Source: Angelakisella sp. (lineage in GTDB: Bacteria > Bacillota > Clostridia > Oscillospirales > Ruminococcaceae). From it: 35,661 bases of DNA. The stretch covers positions 1 to 35,661 of the forward strand of contig JAHHTQ010000021.1 of NCBI GenBank assembly GCA_020024555.1, in the 5' to 3' direction. Under the pieces are notes generated by a model, which had not been told where the DNA came from, ran no database searches, and saw only the letters and a program-made list of their open reading frames with translations. The number at the start of each line of letters is the position of its first letter. Within the stretch, counting starts at the first letter, position 1. A program made the position numbers and the translations under genes. This document shows, piece by piece, positions 13,188 to 22,662 of the stretch.

Positions 13188-15860
13188 ATGGCATTACGAA
13201 AAAAAATTGTAGATTTGGCAAAAATGGTTGGAGGACTTACCGGAGCCATTAATAAAATAGATGAAAATGCGCCTGAGTATTATTCTCTTAATGCTGTGCT
13301 TACTGATGAACAGGCAGACCTTGCGCTTGTAATGGGCTTGCGTAAACCACGTACTATTGAGTATATGGCGGAAAAGTTTGGGAGAAGTGTTGAAGAAACA
13401 CATAGATTAGCTATGGAGATAGCGCAAATAGGCGTATTTAAAGTTTATCATGATGAAAACAACAAAGAATTATTTATGGTACAGATTTTTGCGCCGGGAA
13501 TACTTGAAATGATGGTAAACAATAAGGAGATGTGTGAGGCTCACCCTGAGGTTGCCAGAGCATTTGAACAATATACCCGTGAAAGAATTTCCCATATCGC
13601 TCCAAATTTACCAATGGGTACAGGTATGATGCGTGTTATTCCCATAGAGTCTGCAATAGAGGGTAACACAAAATCTGTTTCTTATGAAGAAATTTCTTAT
13701 TATCTTGATAAATATGATACTTTTTCTGTTTCCGATTGTTCATGCAGAAGGTCAAGACGTCTTTTGAATCAAGGTTGCGGACATCTTGAAACAGATATGT
13801 GTATACAAATGGGCAGCGGCGCAGAGTACTATATACGTACAGGCAGAGCAAGACAGGTAACACGTGAAGAAGTTAAAAAGATACTCAAACGTGCCGAAGA
13901 AAACGGACTAATGCACCAAATGCCAAATATAGAGGGATTGGGAGACTCGGCGGCAATATGTAACTGTTGTTCATGTTCATGTTTTGCTATGCGTGTGGCG
14001 ACTCTTTTCAATGCTCCGGACGCTATCCGTTCAAACTATGGAGCAGAGGTTAATACCGAAAACTGTGTTGCTTGCGGTCAATGTGTGGAAAACTGTCCTA
14101 CAAATGCGCTGAAACTCGGTCAAAGACTATGTAGCAAAACACCGCTTAAAAAAGAAGAATATAAAACTGTACGTAACCATAAATGGACAGAAAAAGACTG
14201 GAACGAAGACTATCGTGATAATAGAAAAAATGTTGATGAAAACGGTACAGCGCCATGTAAGACAGCCTGTCCTGCGCATATAGCAGTACAGGGATACATA
14301 AAACTTGCATCACAAGGCAGATATCAAGAGGCGCTTGAATTGATTAAAAAAGAAAATCCGTTTCCGGCAGTCTGTGGACGTATTTGCCCACGCAGTTGTG
14401 AATCCGAGTGTACACGCGGAGACATAGACACACCTATCGCAATAGATGAAATTAAGAAATTTATTGCAGACAGAGAGCTAAATGAAAAAGACAGATTTGT
14501 ACCTAAAAAACGTAATGATTATGGAAAGAAAATTGCTATTGTAGGAGCCGGACCCGCTGGACTTGCTTGCGCGTACTATCTTGCAGTTGACGGATACAAA
14601 GTAACTGTTTTTGAAAAACAACCGAAGCTTGGCGGTATGCTGACAATGGGTATTCCTGCTTTCAGACTCGAAAAGAATGTTATAGATGCAGAAATAGAAA
14701 TTTTACGTATAATGGGCGTGGAATTTAAGACAGGAGTGGAAGTAGGCAAAGATATCACAATAGCTGAACTTCGTAAAGACGGATATAAAGGATTTTACCT
14801 TGCGATAGGCGCGCAGGCAGGCAGAAAAATCGGCATAGACGGGGAAAACGCGCAAAATGTTCTTACAGGTGTTGAATTTTTGCGTGATGTGGCGCTTGGA
14901 AAAGGAATAGAGACAACAGGTAATGTTGTGGTTATAGGTGGTGGTAACGTTGCTATTGACGTCGCAAGAACCGCAACAAGAACAGGGGCGCAAACAGTTA
15001 ATATGTTCTGTTTGGAGAATGCAAAAGAAATGCCTGCGCTACCTGAGGAAATAGAAGAAGCAGAACACGAAAATATTATTATAAATAATTCATGGGGACC
15101 TGTACGTATAGTTACCGAAAACGGAAAAGTTACAGGTGTTGAGTTTAAAAAATGCGTATCTGTATTTGATGAAAATCATAGATTTGCGCCTAAATTTGAT
15201 GAGAATGAAACAAAGATTGTTCCTGCCGACTATGTAATTCTTTCCGTTGGTCAAAGTATCGACTGGGGAAATTTATTGGACGGCACAAAGGTTGAGTTAA
15301 ATAAAAACAATACAGCTATTGCGGACAGTTTAACATACCAAACAGGCGAACCGGATATATTTGTCGGTGGTGACGCATTTACAGGTCCACGTTTTGCAAT
15401 AGATGCGATAGCGGCAGGTAAAGGGGCGGCTATATCTCTACACAGAGCGGTTAATGAAGGTCAAAGCTTAACTTATGGACGAGACAGACGTGAGTACCGT
15501 TCATTTGACAAAAACAATATTGTTGTTGAAGGTTTTGATACAACACCCCGACAAAGAGCAGGCCACAATACAAATAATGAGCATACATTTAAGGATACGC
15601 GTATTACATTCACAGAAGAACAGATGAAGAAAGAGACAGAACGTTGTTTGGGCTGCGGCGCTGTTCAGGTTGATACATATATGTGCATAGGTTGCGGACA
15701 ATGTACAACAAAATGTAAATTTGATGCGATACATCTAATTAAAAAATATGATAACTTTGCGCCGGTATTTGAAAAACTACCTGTTCAGGTGGCAAAATAT
15801 GCAGTAAAACGTACGGGCAAGATAATAGCAGAATCAGTAAAAGGCGTATTCGGAAAGTAA
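13188..15860 (+). CDS. Multidomain Fe-S / FAD pyridine nucleotide oxidoreductase (GltD-like)
   Basis: An 890-residue flavoprotein from ATG 13188, behind AAAGGAG. An N-terminal module carries unusual cysteine clusters (CSCRR at 184-188 and CNCCSCSC at 258-265). A ferredoxin motif CVACGQCVENCP (293-304) follows, then the GltD-type N-terminal Fe-S region (C357, C361, C396, C400, C404, C408). The FAD site GAGPAG is at 453-458 and the NAD(P)H site GGGNVA at 584-589. A C-terminal ferredoxin (C820-C843, including CIGCGQCTTKC) ends it. The layout fits an electron-transfer subunit moving electrons between NAD(P)H, ferredoxin and another partner. It is not glutamate synthase: no large subunit is nearby. 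hypA follows 94 bases later. Confidence 0.85.
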   Translation: MALRKKIVDLAKMVGGLTGAINKIDENAPEYYSLNAVLTDEQADLALVMGLRKPRTIEYMAEKFGRSVEETHRLAMEIAQIGVFKVYHDENNKELFMVQIFAPGILEMMVNNKEMCEAHPEVARAFEQYTRERISHIAPNLPMGTGMMRVIPIESAIEGNTKSVSYEEISYYLDKYDTFSVSDCSCRRSRRLLNQGCGHLETDMCIQMGSGAEYYIRTGRARQVTREEVKKILKRAEENGLMHQMPNIEGLGDSAAICNCCSCSCFAMRVATLFNAPDAIRSNYGAEVNTENCVACGQCVENCPTNALKLGQRLCSKTPLKKEEYKTVRNHKWTEKDWNEDYRDNRKNVDENGTAPCKTACPAHIAVQGYIKLASQGRYQEALELIKKENPFPAVCGRICPRSCESECTRGDIDTPIAIDEIKKFIADRELNEKDRFVPKKRNDYGKKIAIVGAGPAGLACAYYLAVDGYKVTVFEKQPKLGGMLTMGIPAFRLEKNVIDAEIEILRIMGVEFKTGVEVGKDITIAELRKDGYKGFYLAIGAQAGRKIGIDGENAQNVLTGVEFLRDVALGKGIETTGNVVVIGGGNVAIDVARTATRTGAQTVNMFCLENAKEMPALPEEIEEAEHENIIINNSWGPVRIVTENGKVTGVEFKKCVSVFDENHRFAPKFDENETKIVPADYVILSVGQSIDWGNLLDGTKVELNKNNTAIADSLTYQTGEPDIFVGGDAFTGPRFAIDAIAAGKGAAISLHRAVNEGQSLTYGRDRREYRSFDKNNIVVEGFDTTPRQRAGHNTNNEHTFKDTRITFTEEQMKKETERCLGCGAVQVDTYMCIGCGQCTTKCKFDAIHLIKKYDNFAPVFEKLPVQVAKYAVKRTGKIIAESVKGVFGK

Positions 15861-15886
15861 AGTTTAATTTGAAAAAAATAGGCTAT

Positions 15887-15921
15887 GTTTTTAACAAAAG
15901 CAATAAAAAACTGTTAAAAAC
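15887..15921 (+). terminator. Hairpin between the oxidoreductase and hypA
   Basis: GTTTTTAACA (15887-15896) pairs perfectly with TGTTAAAAAC (15912-15921). No T run follows, so it may be an attenuator or mRNA-processing hairpin rather than a full terminator. Confidence 0.4.
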
Positions 15922-15954
15922 AATGCTGACTTTAAAAGAGAAAGGATATATAAT

Positions 15955-16296
15955 ATGCACGAATTGGGTGTAATGTGCTCAGTTATCAAAACGATTGAGA
16001 ATATAGCAGTGGAAGAAAAACTTACAAAAATACAGAAAATAGTTTTGCAGGTAGGGGAACTTTCAGGTATGGTTCCGTCATATATAGAGGACTGTTTTCC
16101 GGCAGCCACATACAAAACTTCACTTGAAGGGGCAGAGCTGGAACTCGAAATTATCCCCGGTGAAGCAAGATGCAGGGAATGTGATACTGTGTTTAACGCG
16201 TTGAAATATGACTTAAAATGTCCAAAGTGCAGTTCTGATAATTTGGAGGCGCTGACGGGGCGGGAGTTTATTATAAAAGAAATTATAGCCTATTAA
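15955..16296 (+). CDS. hypA: HypA nickel metallochaperone
   Basis: A 113-residue protein of family length. The N-terminal MHE (H2 is the nickel ligand, which requires an unprocessed start) and the zinc site C73-x2-C76 and C89-x2-C92 are all intact. HypA with HypB delivers nickel to [NiFe]-hydrogenase precursors, or to urease in some bacteria. No hypB-F or hydrogenase subunit gene is in the window. The pairing with the upstream Fe-S flavoprotein suggests both serve hydrogen metabolism encoded elsewhere. The ATG follows GAAAGGA. Confidence 0.93.
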   Translation: MHELGVMCSVIKTIENIAVEEKLTKIQKIVLQVGELSGMVPSYIEDCFPAATYKTSLEGAELELEIIPGEARCRECDTVFNALKYDLKCPKCSSDNLEALTGREFIIKEIIAY

Positions 16297-16303
16297 AGAA
16301 TTT

Positions 16304-16350
16304 GAATGAACACCAATACATAAATTTGTATAGTGTTCATTCTTTTTTTA
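16304..16350 (+). terminator. hypA terminator
   Basis: GAATGAACAC (16304-16313) pairs with GTGTTCATTC (16333-16342), with an inner ATACA/TGTAT stem, followed by TTTTTTTA. Confidence 0.9.
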
Positions 16351-16398
16351 CTTAATTTTTTTTATTTAATAATATTCATTTATATTTTATTAAACACT

Positions 16399-16426
16399 TT
16401 TACAAAAAAAGTAGTATAATTATAAT
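16399..16426 (+). promoter_or_regulatory. Promoter of the two-component system
   Basis: TTTACA (16399-16404), 16 bases and TATAAT (16421-16426), about 73 bases before the response-regulator ATG. Confidence 0.65.
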
Positions 16427-16498
16427 AATTACTATAAAGATTTATAATCTTTTGGTTATAATAATAATATAACTTAAAAACATCGGAGGGTATAAAAA

Positions 16499-17194
16499 AT
16501 GTCAATGGGTAAAATTTTGGTTGCAGATGATGACAAAAATATTTGTGAATTAATTAGACTGTATTTGGAAAAAGAGGGATATACAACAATAATTGCAAAT
16601 GACGGTATGGAGGCTGTGGAAAAGTTTACAAGCGAAAATCCTGATTTAATTCTTCTTGATGTAATGATGCCAAAACTTGACGGCTGGCAGGTATGTAGAG
16701 AAGTTAGACAAAAATCAAACGTGCCGATAATAATGATTACAGCAAAGGGCGAAACATTTGATAAGGTATTGGGACTTGAACTTGGCGCAGATGACTATGT
16801 AGTAAAACCTTTTGATACAAAGGAAATAGTAGCGCGTATAAAGGCTGTGCTTCGAAGAACAGCAACAAACGTTCCGGAAGTAAAGAGTGTAAAAGAAGTT
16901 AATTATGATAAACTTCAAGTAAATATGACAAGATATGAACTGAAAGTAGACGGTAAGGTTATTGATACGCCACCAAAAGAGCTTGAACTGTTATTCCACT
17001 TGGCAAGCAATCCAAACCGAGTATATACCCGTGACCAACTTCTTGATGAAGTATGGGGATTTGAATATTACGGAGATTCACGAACAGTAGACGTACACGT
17101 AAAGAGACTTCGTGAAAAACTTGAAAATATTTCTGACCAATGGAGTTTAAAAACAGTGTGGGGCGTAGGCTACAAGTTTGAATTAAAGGAGTAA
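16499..17194 (+). CDS. OmpR/PhoB-family response regulator
   Basis: A 231-residue protein. The receiver domain (1-120) has the acidic pocket DDD (10-12), phospho-acceptor D54 in LLDVMMPK, the switch Thr in ITAKG and K103 in VVKPF. The C-terminal winged helix (about 130-229) has LTPKEL-like TPPKELELLFHLASNPNRVYTRDQLLDEVWG and RTVDVHVKRLREKL, the PhoB/OmpR DNA-binding signature. The ATG follows GGAGGG. It is followed six bases later by the cognate kinase gene. The regulon cannot be deduced; the downstream htrA makes an envelope-stress role plausible. Confidence 0.95.
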   Translation: MSMGKILVADDDKNICELIRLYLEKEGYTTIIANDGMEAVEKFTSENPDLILLDVMMPKLDGWQVCREVRQKSNVPIIMITAKGETFDKVLGLELGADDYVVKPFDTKEIVARIKAVLRRTATNVPEVKSVKEVNYDKLQVNMTRYELKVDGKVIDTPPKELELLFHLASNPNRVYTRDQLLDEVWGFEYYGDSRTVDVHVKRLREKLENISDQWSLKTVWGVGYKFELKE

Positions 17195-17200
17195 TTTGAT

Positions 17201-18712
17201 TTGAAAAGAAAGACGCTTTTCTCAAAATATTTTAATTCTTCGGCAATTACAATTCTTGTAAGTATTGCCTTTTTGGGTGTTATATTTATTTCTTTTGCAA
17301 GCAATTCTTTTCAACAAGATAAATATGAGATACTTTCAAACAATTTGGCGCAGGCAAAAGCTCTTACAACTTATCGTATGATATATAACGAAAGAACGGA
17401 TACTTTTTTGGTAACAACCGATCTTGAAGATTATTATAAGGTTATGGGTGAGTCTACTTACACAACAATATATCTTTCGGATTTACAGGGAAACGTAGTT
17501 CTTTCCAGTGAAAAAGACGAAGACAAAAACCCTTTCCCGAAAACTATTCCTATTGAGATAATAAAAGCTATACGGGAAAAGGGTAGATTCAGAGAGACAG
17601 GTAAACTTTCGGGAGCTTTTAAGTTCGAGCAATATACAGTTGCCGAAACGGTAACAAATAAAGACGGACGGGTAACGGGAATTTTATTTGCGTCAACAAG
17701 CGCGGTTGCTCTTACAACATTTATTATAGATATGGTTAAAATGTTTATGATAAGCGCCTTGCTTGTAATGGTATTCATATTGATAATGGCATATATGGTG
17801 ACAAAAAATATGGTCAGACCTTTACAGGAAATGTTGGAGGCTACGCATCGCTTTGCGACGGGTGATTTTACAATGCGTGTTCCTGTTTCTGGCGATGACG
17901 AAGTTGCAATGCTTTGCGCATCATTTAATGCAATGGCATCTTCACTTGCAACACTGGAACAAACAAGACGTTCATTTACAGCGAATGTTTCCCACGAGTT
18001 AAAAACGCCAATGACAACAATAGGTGGTTTTATTGATGGGATATTGGACGGTACTATTCCACCCGAAAAAGAAAACTATTATTTAAAAATTGTTTCGTCG
18101 GAAATACAGAGATTATCAAGACTTGTACGCAGTATGCTTAATATAAGTAAGATAGAGGCAGGCGAACTTAAAATAACTCCCACAAGTGTCGATATTACCG
18201 ATATTATTATTCGCACAACACTTTTGTTTGAAAACAGATTGGAAGAAAAAAATATTGAGGTAAGGGGACTCGATTCTCCAAAGTTTTATGTCAGCGCAGA
18301 TGCGGATTTAATACATCAGGTTGTATATAATTTGATTGAAAATGCGGTTAAGTTTGTAAACGAAGATGGTTATTTGGAGTTTGGTTTTGTACAGAAAAAC
18401 AATAAAACTTATGTTTCTGTAAGAAACTCAGGTTCCGGCATTACACCGGAAGAAATAACAAGGGTTTTTGATAGATTTTACAAAAGCGATAAGTCTCGCA
18501 GTCTAGATAAAAACGGAGTTGGACTGGGACTATATATAGTAAAAACCATACTTAATGTGCATGGCGGGGAAATATTTATCAGAAGTGAAGTAAATAATTA
18601 TACCGAATTTGTATTTGCTTTACCGTCAGTTCAACAGCAAAAACCAAAACGTAAAAAACAGACAGAAAATTTATCTGAACAAAATACTCTTCCTGAAATC
18701 AATAAACTCTAA
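17201..18712 (+). CDS. Membrane sensor histidine kinase
   Basis: A 503-residue protein with a TTG start after AAAGGAG. TM1 is at about residues 14-34, an extracytoplasmic PAS/CACHE-like sensor domain at 35-175, TM2 at 177-200, HAMP at about 201-255, then the dimerisation helix with phospho-acceptor H265 in SHELKTP. The ATPase domain carries NLIENAVKF (N box), the G boxes SGSGI and GVGLGLYIVK, and an F box (FDRFYKSD). A charged Lys/Gln-rich tail of about 30 residues ends it. It phosphorylates the regulator encoded just upstream. The ligand is unknown. Confidence 0.95.
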   Translation: MKRKTLFSKYFNSSAITILVSIAFLGVIFISFASNSFQQDKYEILSNNLAQAKALTTYRMIYNERTDTFLVTTDLEDYYKVMGESTYTTIYLSDLQGNVVLSSEKDEDKNPFPKTIPIEIIKAIREKGRFRETGKLSGAFKFEQYTVAETVTNKDGRVTGILFASTSAVALTTFIIDMVKMFMISALLVMVFILIMAYMVTKNMVRPLQEMLEATHRFATGDFTMRVPVSGDDEVAMLCASFNAMASSLATLEQTRRSFTANVSHELKTPMTTIGGFIDGILDGTIPPEKENYYLKIVSSEIQRLSRLVRSMLNISKIEAGELKITPTSVDITDIIIRTTLLFENRLEEKNIEVRGLDSPKFYVSADADLIHQVVYNLIENAVKFVNEDGYLEFGFVQKNNKTYVSVRNSGSGITPEEITRVFDRFYKSDKSRSLDKNGVGLGLYIVKTILNVHGGEIFIRSEVNNYTEFVFALPSVQQQKPKRKKQTENLSEQNTLPEINKL

Positions 18713-18895
18713 AAGATAAGCAAATAAAATAATATTAATAAATTTAGAAAAATCGTCATATATTAACAATAATTATTTAAATTTATATGCAAAGAATATT
18801 TATTAAAGATTTATAGTTTAGTTAAATTTTTTGGATATAATTCTAAATATAATAAAACTAAATTATAAATTAAAATTTTTAAGAGGTGTCTGAAA

Positions 18896-20347
18896 ATGAA
18901 TGAGCAAAATAATAATTTAAATGGAGATATAAATAATACAGAAAGCACGAATACGCAATATACCGCAAATAACAATAACAATAATACGCAGTCCTATCCG
19001 CCAAACTATTATGCGCCAAAACAAGAAACACCAAACTACTATAACCCCAATATGCCAAACATTCCAACATATCAAAATCCGTCACAGTCATATTACGGTA
19101 GTGATTGGAACAAAAATCAACACCATTCAAACTATAATTGGAATTTTGAGAATATGTATAACAATAACACCGCGCCAAAGAAAAAGAACAAAGGGTTAAA
19201 AGTATTTGGTATAATTGCAACATCAGTAGCAATGGTTGTTATTCTCGCTTTTGCAGGCGTAGGCATATATAGTATGATAGATGATAATTATGTTTCTAAT
19301 CAAAAGGCAACTGAAAGCCAAACGCTTCCGGAAAATAAAGAAGAAACAAAAAAACCAAGTTTAAATATTATAAACAGACCTGAAACATCAGGTGAATATA
19401 TTGAAACAGGACTAAGTAATTCTGAAATATTTAAAAAGGTTTCCCCGAGTGTTGTAGGTATACTTGCAAATATAGGAAATGGTCAAAGTCAGGGAATGAG
19501 CGAAGGCAGCGGTATTATAATGAGCAAAGACGGCTATATTATAACAAACGCGCACGTTGTTGAAAGGGCAAATTCAATAGAGGTAGTTCTTTCAAATAAT
19601 GAATATAAAAAAGCTATACTTGTTGGGGCAGACAGACAGACAGACCTAGCAGTTATAAAAATAGAAGGCACAGACCTGCCGGCCGCAATATTTGGAAACA
19701 GTGATGAACTTGTTGTTGGTGAAAGAGTTGTTGCAATAGGAAATCCGGGTGGTATGCAGTTTGCGCAAAGTTTGGCAGTTGGCTATGTATCAGGACTAAA
19801 CAGAACACTTTCAAATGGTGATGCAGGATACGCGCTTGACTGTATACAGACAGATGCCGCTATAAATCCAGGAAACAGCGGTGGCCCGCTAATAAATGTT
19901 TATGGACAGGTTATCGGTATTAATTCATCTAAAATCAGCGCGCAGGAATTTGAAGGAATGGGATTTGCTATTCCTATAAATGACGCTATGCCGATTATTA
20001 ATGACTTGATTGAAAACGGCAGAGTTACAGACAGAGCAATGCTTGGTATAAGCGCGCAAGAGATAGACCCGTTTACAGCAAAACTTAATAATATTCCTTT
20101 GGGGATAATAATAAGAGACTTTACAGTTACAGATTTTACAAAGGGTAATGACCTTGAAAATAAAGGCGCAAGAATAAATGATATAATTACACATATACAA
20201 GACCAACCTGTATATTCTTTGGCTGCTTGCACATCTATTTTAAAAGATTATAAGCCGGGTGACACTGTAAAAGTTACTTTGTTCCGTAGAACACCTAATA
20301 ATAAATCGCAATATATAAATATTGAAGTTGAACTTACAGCTTCATAA
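18896..20347 (+). CDS. htrA: HtrA/DegP-type membrane serine protease
   Basis: A 483-residue protein. The first 95 residues are a cytoplasmic low-complexity segment very rich in Asn, Tyr and Pro. A membrane anchor is at 103-125, and the trypsin-like domain follows with catalytic H220 (TNAHVV), D250 (QTDLAV) and S328 (GNSGGP). A single PDZ domain is at about 382-480. The family degrades misfolded exported proteins at the cell surface. Position directly after a two-component system, 183 bases downstream, matches the usual envelope-stress arrangement. The ATG follows AAGAGGTG; a TATAAT box (18836-18841) suggests its own promoter. Confidence 0.95.
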   Translation: MNEQNNNLNGDINNTESTNTQYTANNNNNNTQSYPPNYYAPKQETPNYYNPNMPNIPTYQNPSQSYYGSDWNKNQHHSNYNWNFENMYNNNTAPKKKNKGLKVFGIIATSVAMVVILAFAGVGIYSMIDDNYVSNQKATESQTLPENKEETKKPSLNIINRPETSGEYIETGLSNSEIFKKVSPSVVGILANIGNGQSQGMSEGSGIIMSKDGYIITNAHVVERANSIEVVLSNNEYKKAILVGADRQTDLAVIKIEGTDLPAAIFGNSDELVVGERVVAIGNPGGMQFAQSLAVGYVSGLNRTLSNGDAGYALDCIQTDAAINPGNSGGPLINVYGQVIGINSSKISAQEFEGMGFAIPINDAMPIINDLIENGRVTDRAMLGISAQEIDPFTAKLNNIPLGIIIRDFTVTDFTKGNDLENKGARINDIITHIQDQPVYSLAACTSILKDYKPGDTVKVTLFRRTPNNKSQYINIEVELTAS

Positions 20348-20360
20348 TATTGATAAAAAC

Positions 20361-20420
20361 AGAGAAGAGAGCAAGTCGGGATAGAAATATCTCAACTTGC
20401 TCTCTTCTTTATTTATTAAA
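20361..20420. terminator. Convergent terminator between htrA and serS
   Basis: A 14-bp stem (20363-20376 with 20395-20408, AGAAGAGAGCAAGT and its complement) with an inner GATA/TATC pairing is followed by TTATTTATT. It sits between convergent genes and can serve both. Confidence 0.8.
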
Positions 20421-20434
20421 GTAAATTAAGTTAA

Positions 20435-21721
20435 TTATTCTTTTGTAGGCGCAGGAATAATGTCACAGCCCATATATGAACGAAGTACCTCCGGAACAGT
20501 TACAGAACCGTCAGCATTTTGATAGTTTTCAAGTATAGCCGCAACTGTTCTGCCAACAGCGACACCGCTACCGTTTAATGTGTGTACAAGTTGCGCTTTA
20601 TCTTTTATATTGTCTTTAAATCTGATTTTTGCGCGTCTTGCTTGGAAATCCAAAAAGTTTGAACAGCTTGAAATTTCAACATATCTGTTGTAAGAAGGCA
20701 TCCATACTTCTATATCATAGGTTTTTGAGCTACTGAAACCAACATCACCTGTGCATAGGCATACGACACGGTATGGCAGTCCAAGCAGTTGTAGTACACG
20801 TTCTGCATCATTTGTAAGTTTTTCAAGTTCTTCATTGCTTTGTTCAGGTCTTGTGAATTTAACAAGTTCTACTTTATTAAATTGATGTTGGCGGATAAGT
20901 CCACGGCTATCTCTACCTGCGCTACCTGCTTCGCCACGGAAACAAGCTGAATATGCGCAGTAAGATAAAGGTAGTTTTGCGCCTTCCAAAATGCTGTCAC
21001 GATACATATTTGTAACAGGAACTTCTGCTGTTGGAATTAGATAATAGTCTTCGTTTTCAACTTTGTACATATCTTCCGCAAATTTTGGAAGTTGTCCTGT
21101 ACCTGTCATAGATGCTGTATTTGCAAGATATGGAGGCAATACTTCCGTATAACCATGATCTGTATGCGTATTTAAAAAGAATGAGTAAATAGAGCGTTCA
21201 AGTCTTGCGCCCAGTCCCATATAAAAATGGAAACGACTACCTGTTACTTTTACAGCTGTTTCCGGATCAAGTATACCTAAATTTGCGCCAATATCCCAGT
21301 GAGGCAGTGGTTCAAAGTCAAATTTGCGTGGCTCGCCGTATTTGCGTAGTTCTTTATTTTCACTGTCATCTTTACCGACAGGAACATCGTCTTGCGGAAT
21401 ATTTGGAACGCTGTAAACAAGTTCTTGTTGTTTTTCTTCCAGTTCTGTAAGTTGTACGGCAAGTTCTTTGATTTCATCTGACAGTTTTTTCATTTCTGCC
21501 ATTAGTTCTGTTGTGTCTTTACCGTCTTTTTTGTATTGTGGGATTAGTTTTGACGCTTTGTTTTGCTCAGCTTTTTTGCTGTCTGACTCTGATGCAATTT
21601 TGCGACGAAGTTCATCTATTTTAAGAATTTCGTCAATAGTTTCGTCCATTGGTTTTTGACGGTTTTGCATAGCTTTCTTTACTCTGTCAGGATTTTCTCT
21701 TATTACTTTTAAGTCTAACAT
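20435..21721 (-). CDS. serS: Seryl-tRNA synthetase
   Basis: A 428-residue class II synthetase of normal length. The N-terminal coiled-coil arm (about 30-100) that binds the long variable arm of tRNA-Ser is visible as a charged heptad region. Motif 2 is in CFRGEAGSAGRDSRGLIRQHQF and motif 3 in NGSGVAVGRTVAAILENYQ. It charges tRNA-Ser and, as a first step, tRNA-Sec where present. The ATG follows AAAAGGAAG. It lies 43 bases after parB on the same strand, a linkage seen in other Clostridia, and is probably read through from the parAB transcript; no T-box leader fits in the gap. Confidence 0.97.
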   Translation of the reverse strand: MLDLKVIRENPDRVKKAMQNRQKPMDETIDEILKIDELRRKIASESDSKKAEQNKASKLIPQYKKDGKDTTELMAEMKKLSDEIKELAVQLTELEEKQQELVYSVPNIPQDDVPVGKDDSENKELRKYGEPRKFDFEPLPHWDIGANLGILDPETAVKVTGSRFHFYMGLGARLERSIYSFFLNTHTDHGYTEVLPPYLANTASMTGTGQLPKFAEDMYKVENEDYYLIPTAEVPVTNMYRDSILEGAKLPLSYCAYSACFRGEAGSAGRDSRGLIRQHQFNKVELVKFTRPEQSNEELEKLTNDAERVLQLLGLPYRVVCLCTGDVGFSSSKTYDIEVWMPSYNRYVEISSCSNFLDFQARRAKIRFKDNIKDKAQLVHTLNGSGVAVGRTVAAILENYQNADGSVTVPEVLRSYMGCDIIPAPTKE

Positions 21722-21764
21722 AATGTTTCTTCCTTTTCTATAAAAAAATTAATAATAAGTAAGT

Positions 21765-22619
21765 TTAAATACTCGCAAGTCTACGCGCAAGTTCTTCCAG
21801 TTCTTCTTTTGAAGAAAAATCTATAATAAGTTTACCTTTATTATTTTGAATACTGATTTTAACTTTTGTATTAAGATGTTCTTGCAAACTTATTTCTATT
21901 TCTTTGTGCCAAGTGTTTCCCCAAGAATTTTGATTTTTCTTTTCGGGAGTGGTTGGCTGGTTTGTCTTTTTTACAAGATTTTCAAGTTCGCGCACTGTCA
22001 GTTCCTGTAAAAAAATATCATCTAAAAATTGGTTTAATTTTACTGTGTCACTAACACCGGCAAGCACTCTTGCGTGTCCGGAACTTATTTTTCCTTCTTC
22101 AAGATATTTTTGCGCATTTTGCGGCAGCGTCAACAGTCTGACTGAATTTGCAATAACAGGTCGACTTTTACCTACTATTTTTGAAACCTGCTCTTGTGTA
22201 AAATGGTAAGTTTCCATAAGTTGTTTATAGCCTTTGGCTTCTTCAATAGGTGACAAATCTTCTCTCTGTAAGTTTTCTATAAGAGCAAGCTCCATAACTT
22301 TTTCGTCATCGGCATCTATAATCATTGCAGGAATTTCTGTAAGTTCTGCTAGTTTAGATGCCCGCCATCTGCGTTCACCGGCTATTATTTGATATATTCC
22401 ACCGGGTAATGAGCGAACAATAATAGGTTGAATAATACCGTGCTCTTTTATGCTTTCGCTCAATTCCGTAAGAGCGTCTATGTCAAATGTTCTGCGTGGT
22501 TGGTTTTTATTTGGTTCTATTTGTGATAATCTCAGCTTTACAAGAGTGCCGGAATTTTCGGTTTCATTATCCAAAAATAAGGCATCAAGTCCTTTGCCCA
22601 GACCTCCTTTTTTTGCCAC
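21765..22619 (-). CDS. parB: ParB/Spo0J chromosome-partitioning protein
   Basis: A 284-residue protein. The N-terminus has GLGKGLDALF, the peptide that stimulates ParA. The CTP-binding ParB/Srx domain includes NQPRR, GERRWRAS and ENLQREDLSPIEEA. The central helix-turn-helix (about 140-180) with QEQVSKIVGKSRPVIAN recognises parS, and the C-terminal helix dimerises. ParB loads at parS as a CTP-dependent sliding clamp and recruits SMC. Two perfect parS sites are present in the window. It is the second gene of parA-parB-serS, 43 bases after parA. Confidence 0.97.
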   Translation of the reverse strand: MAKKGGLGKGLDALFLDNETENSGTLVKLRLSQIEPNKNQPRRTFDIDALTELSESIKEHGIIQPIIVRSLPGGIYQIIAGERRWRASKLAELTEIPAMIIDADDEKVMELALIENLQREDLSPIEEAKGYKQLMETYHFTQEQVSKIVGKSRPVIANSVRLLTLPQNAQKYLEEGKISSGHARVLAGVSDTVKLNQFLDDIFLQELTVRELENLVKKTNQPTTPEKKNQNSWGNTWHKEIEISLQEHLNTKVKISIQNNKGKLIIDFSSKEELEELARRLASI

Positions 22620-22662
22620 TTTGTTTCCCCCTATGTATAATTATTGTCTGTATATTTTTATT

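Noticed and set aside
13188..15860. Glutamate synthase small subunit (GltD)
   Set aside because: The core is GltD-like, but large extra Fe-S modules are fused at both ends and no large subunit gene is adjacent.
21722..21764. T-box leader for serS
   Set aside because: Only 43 bases separate parB and serS, far too short for a T-box.
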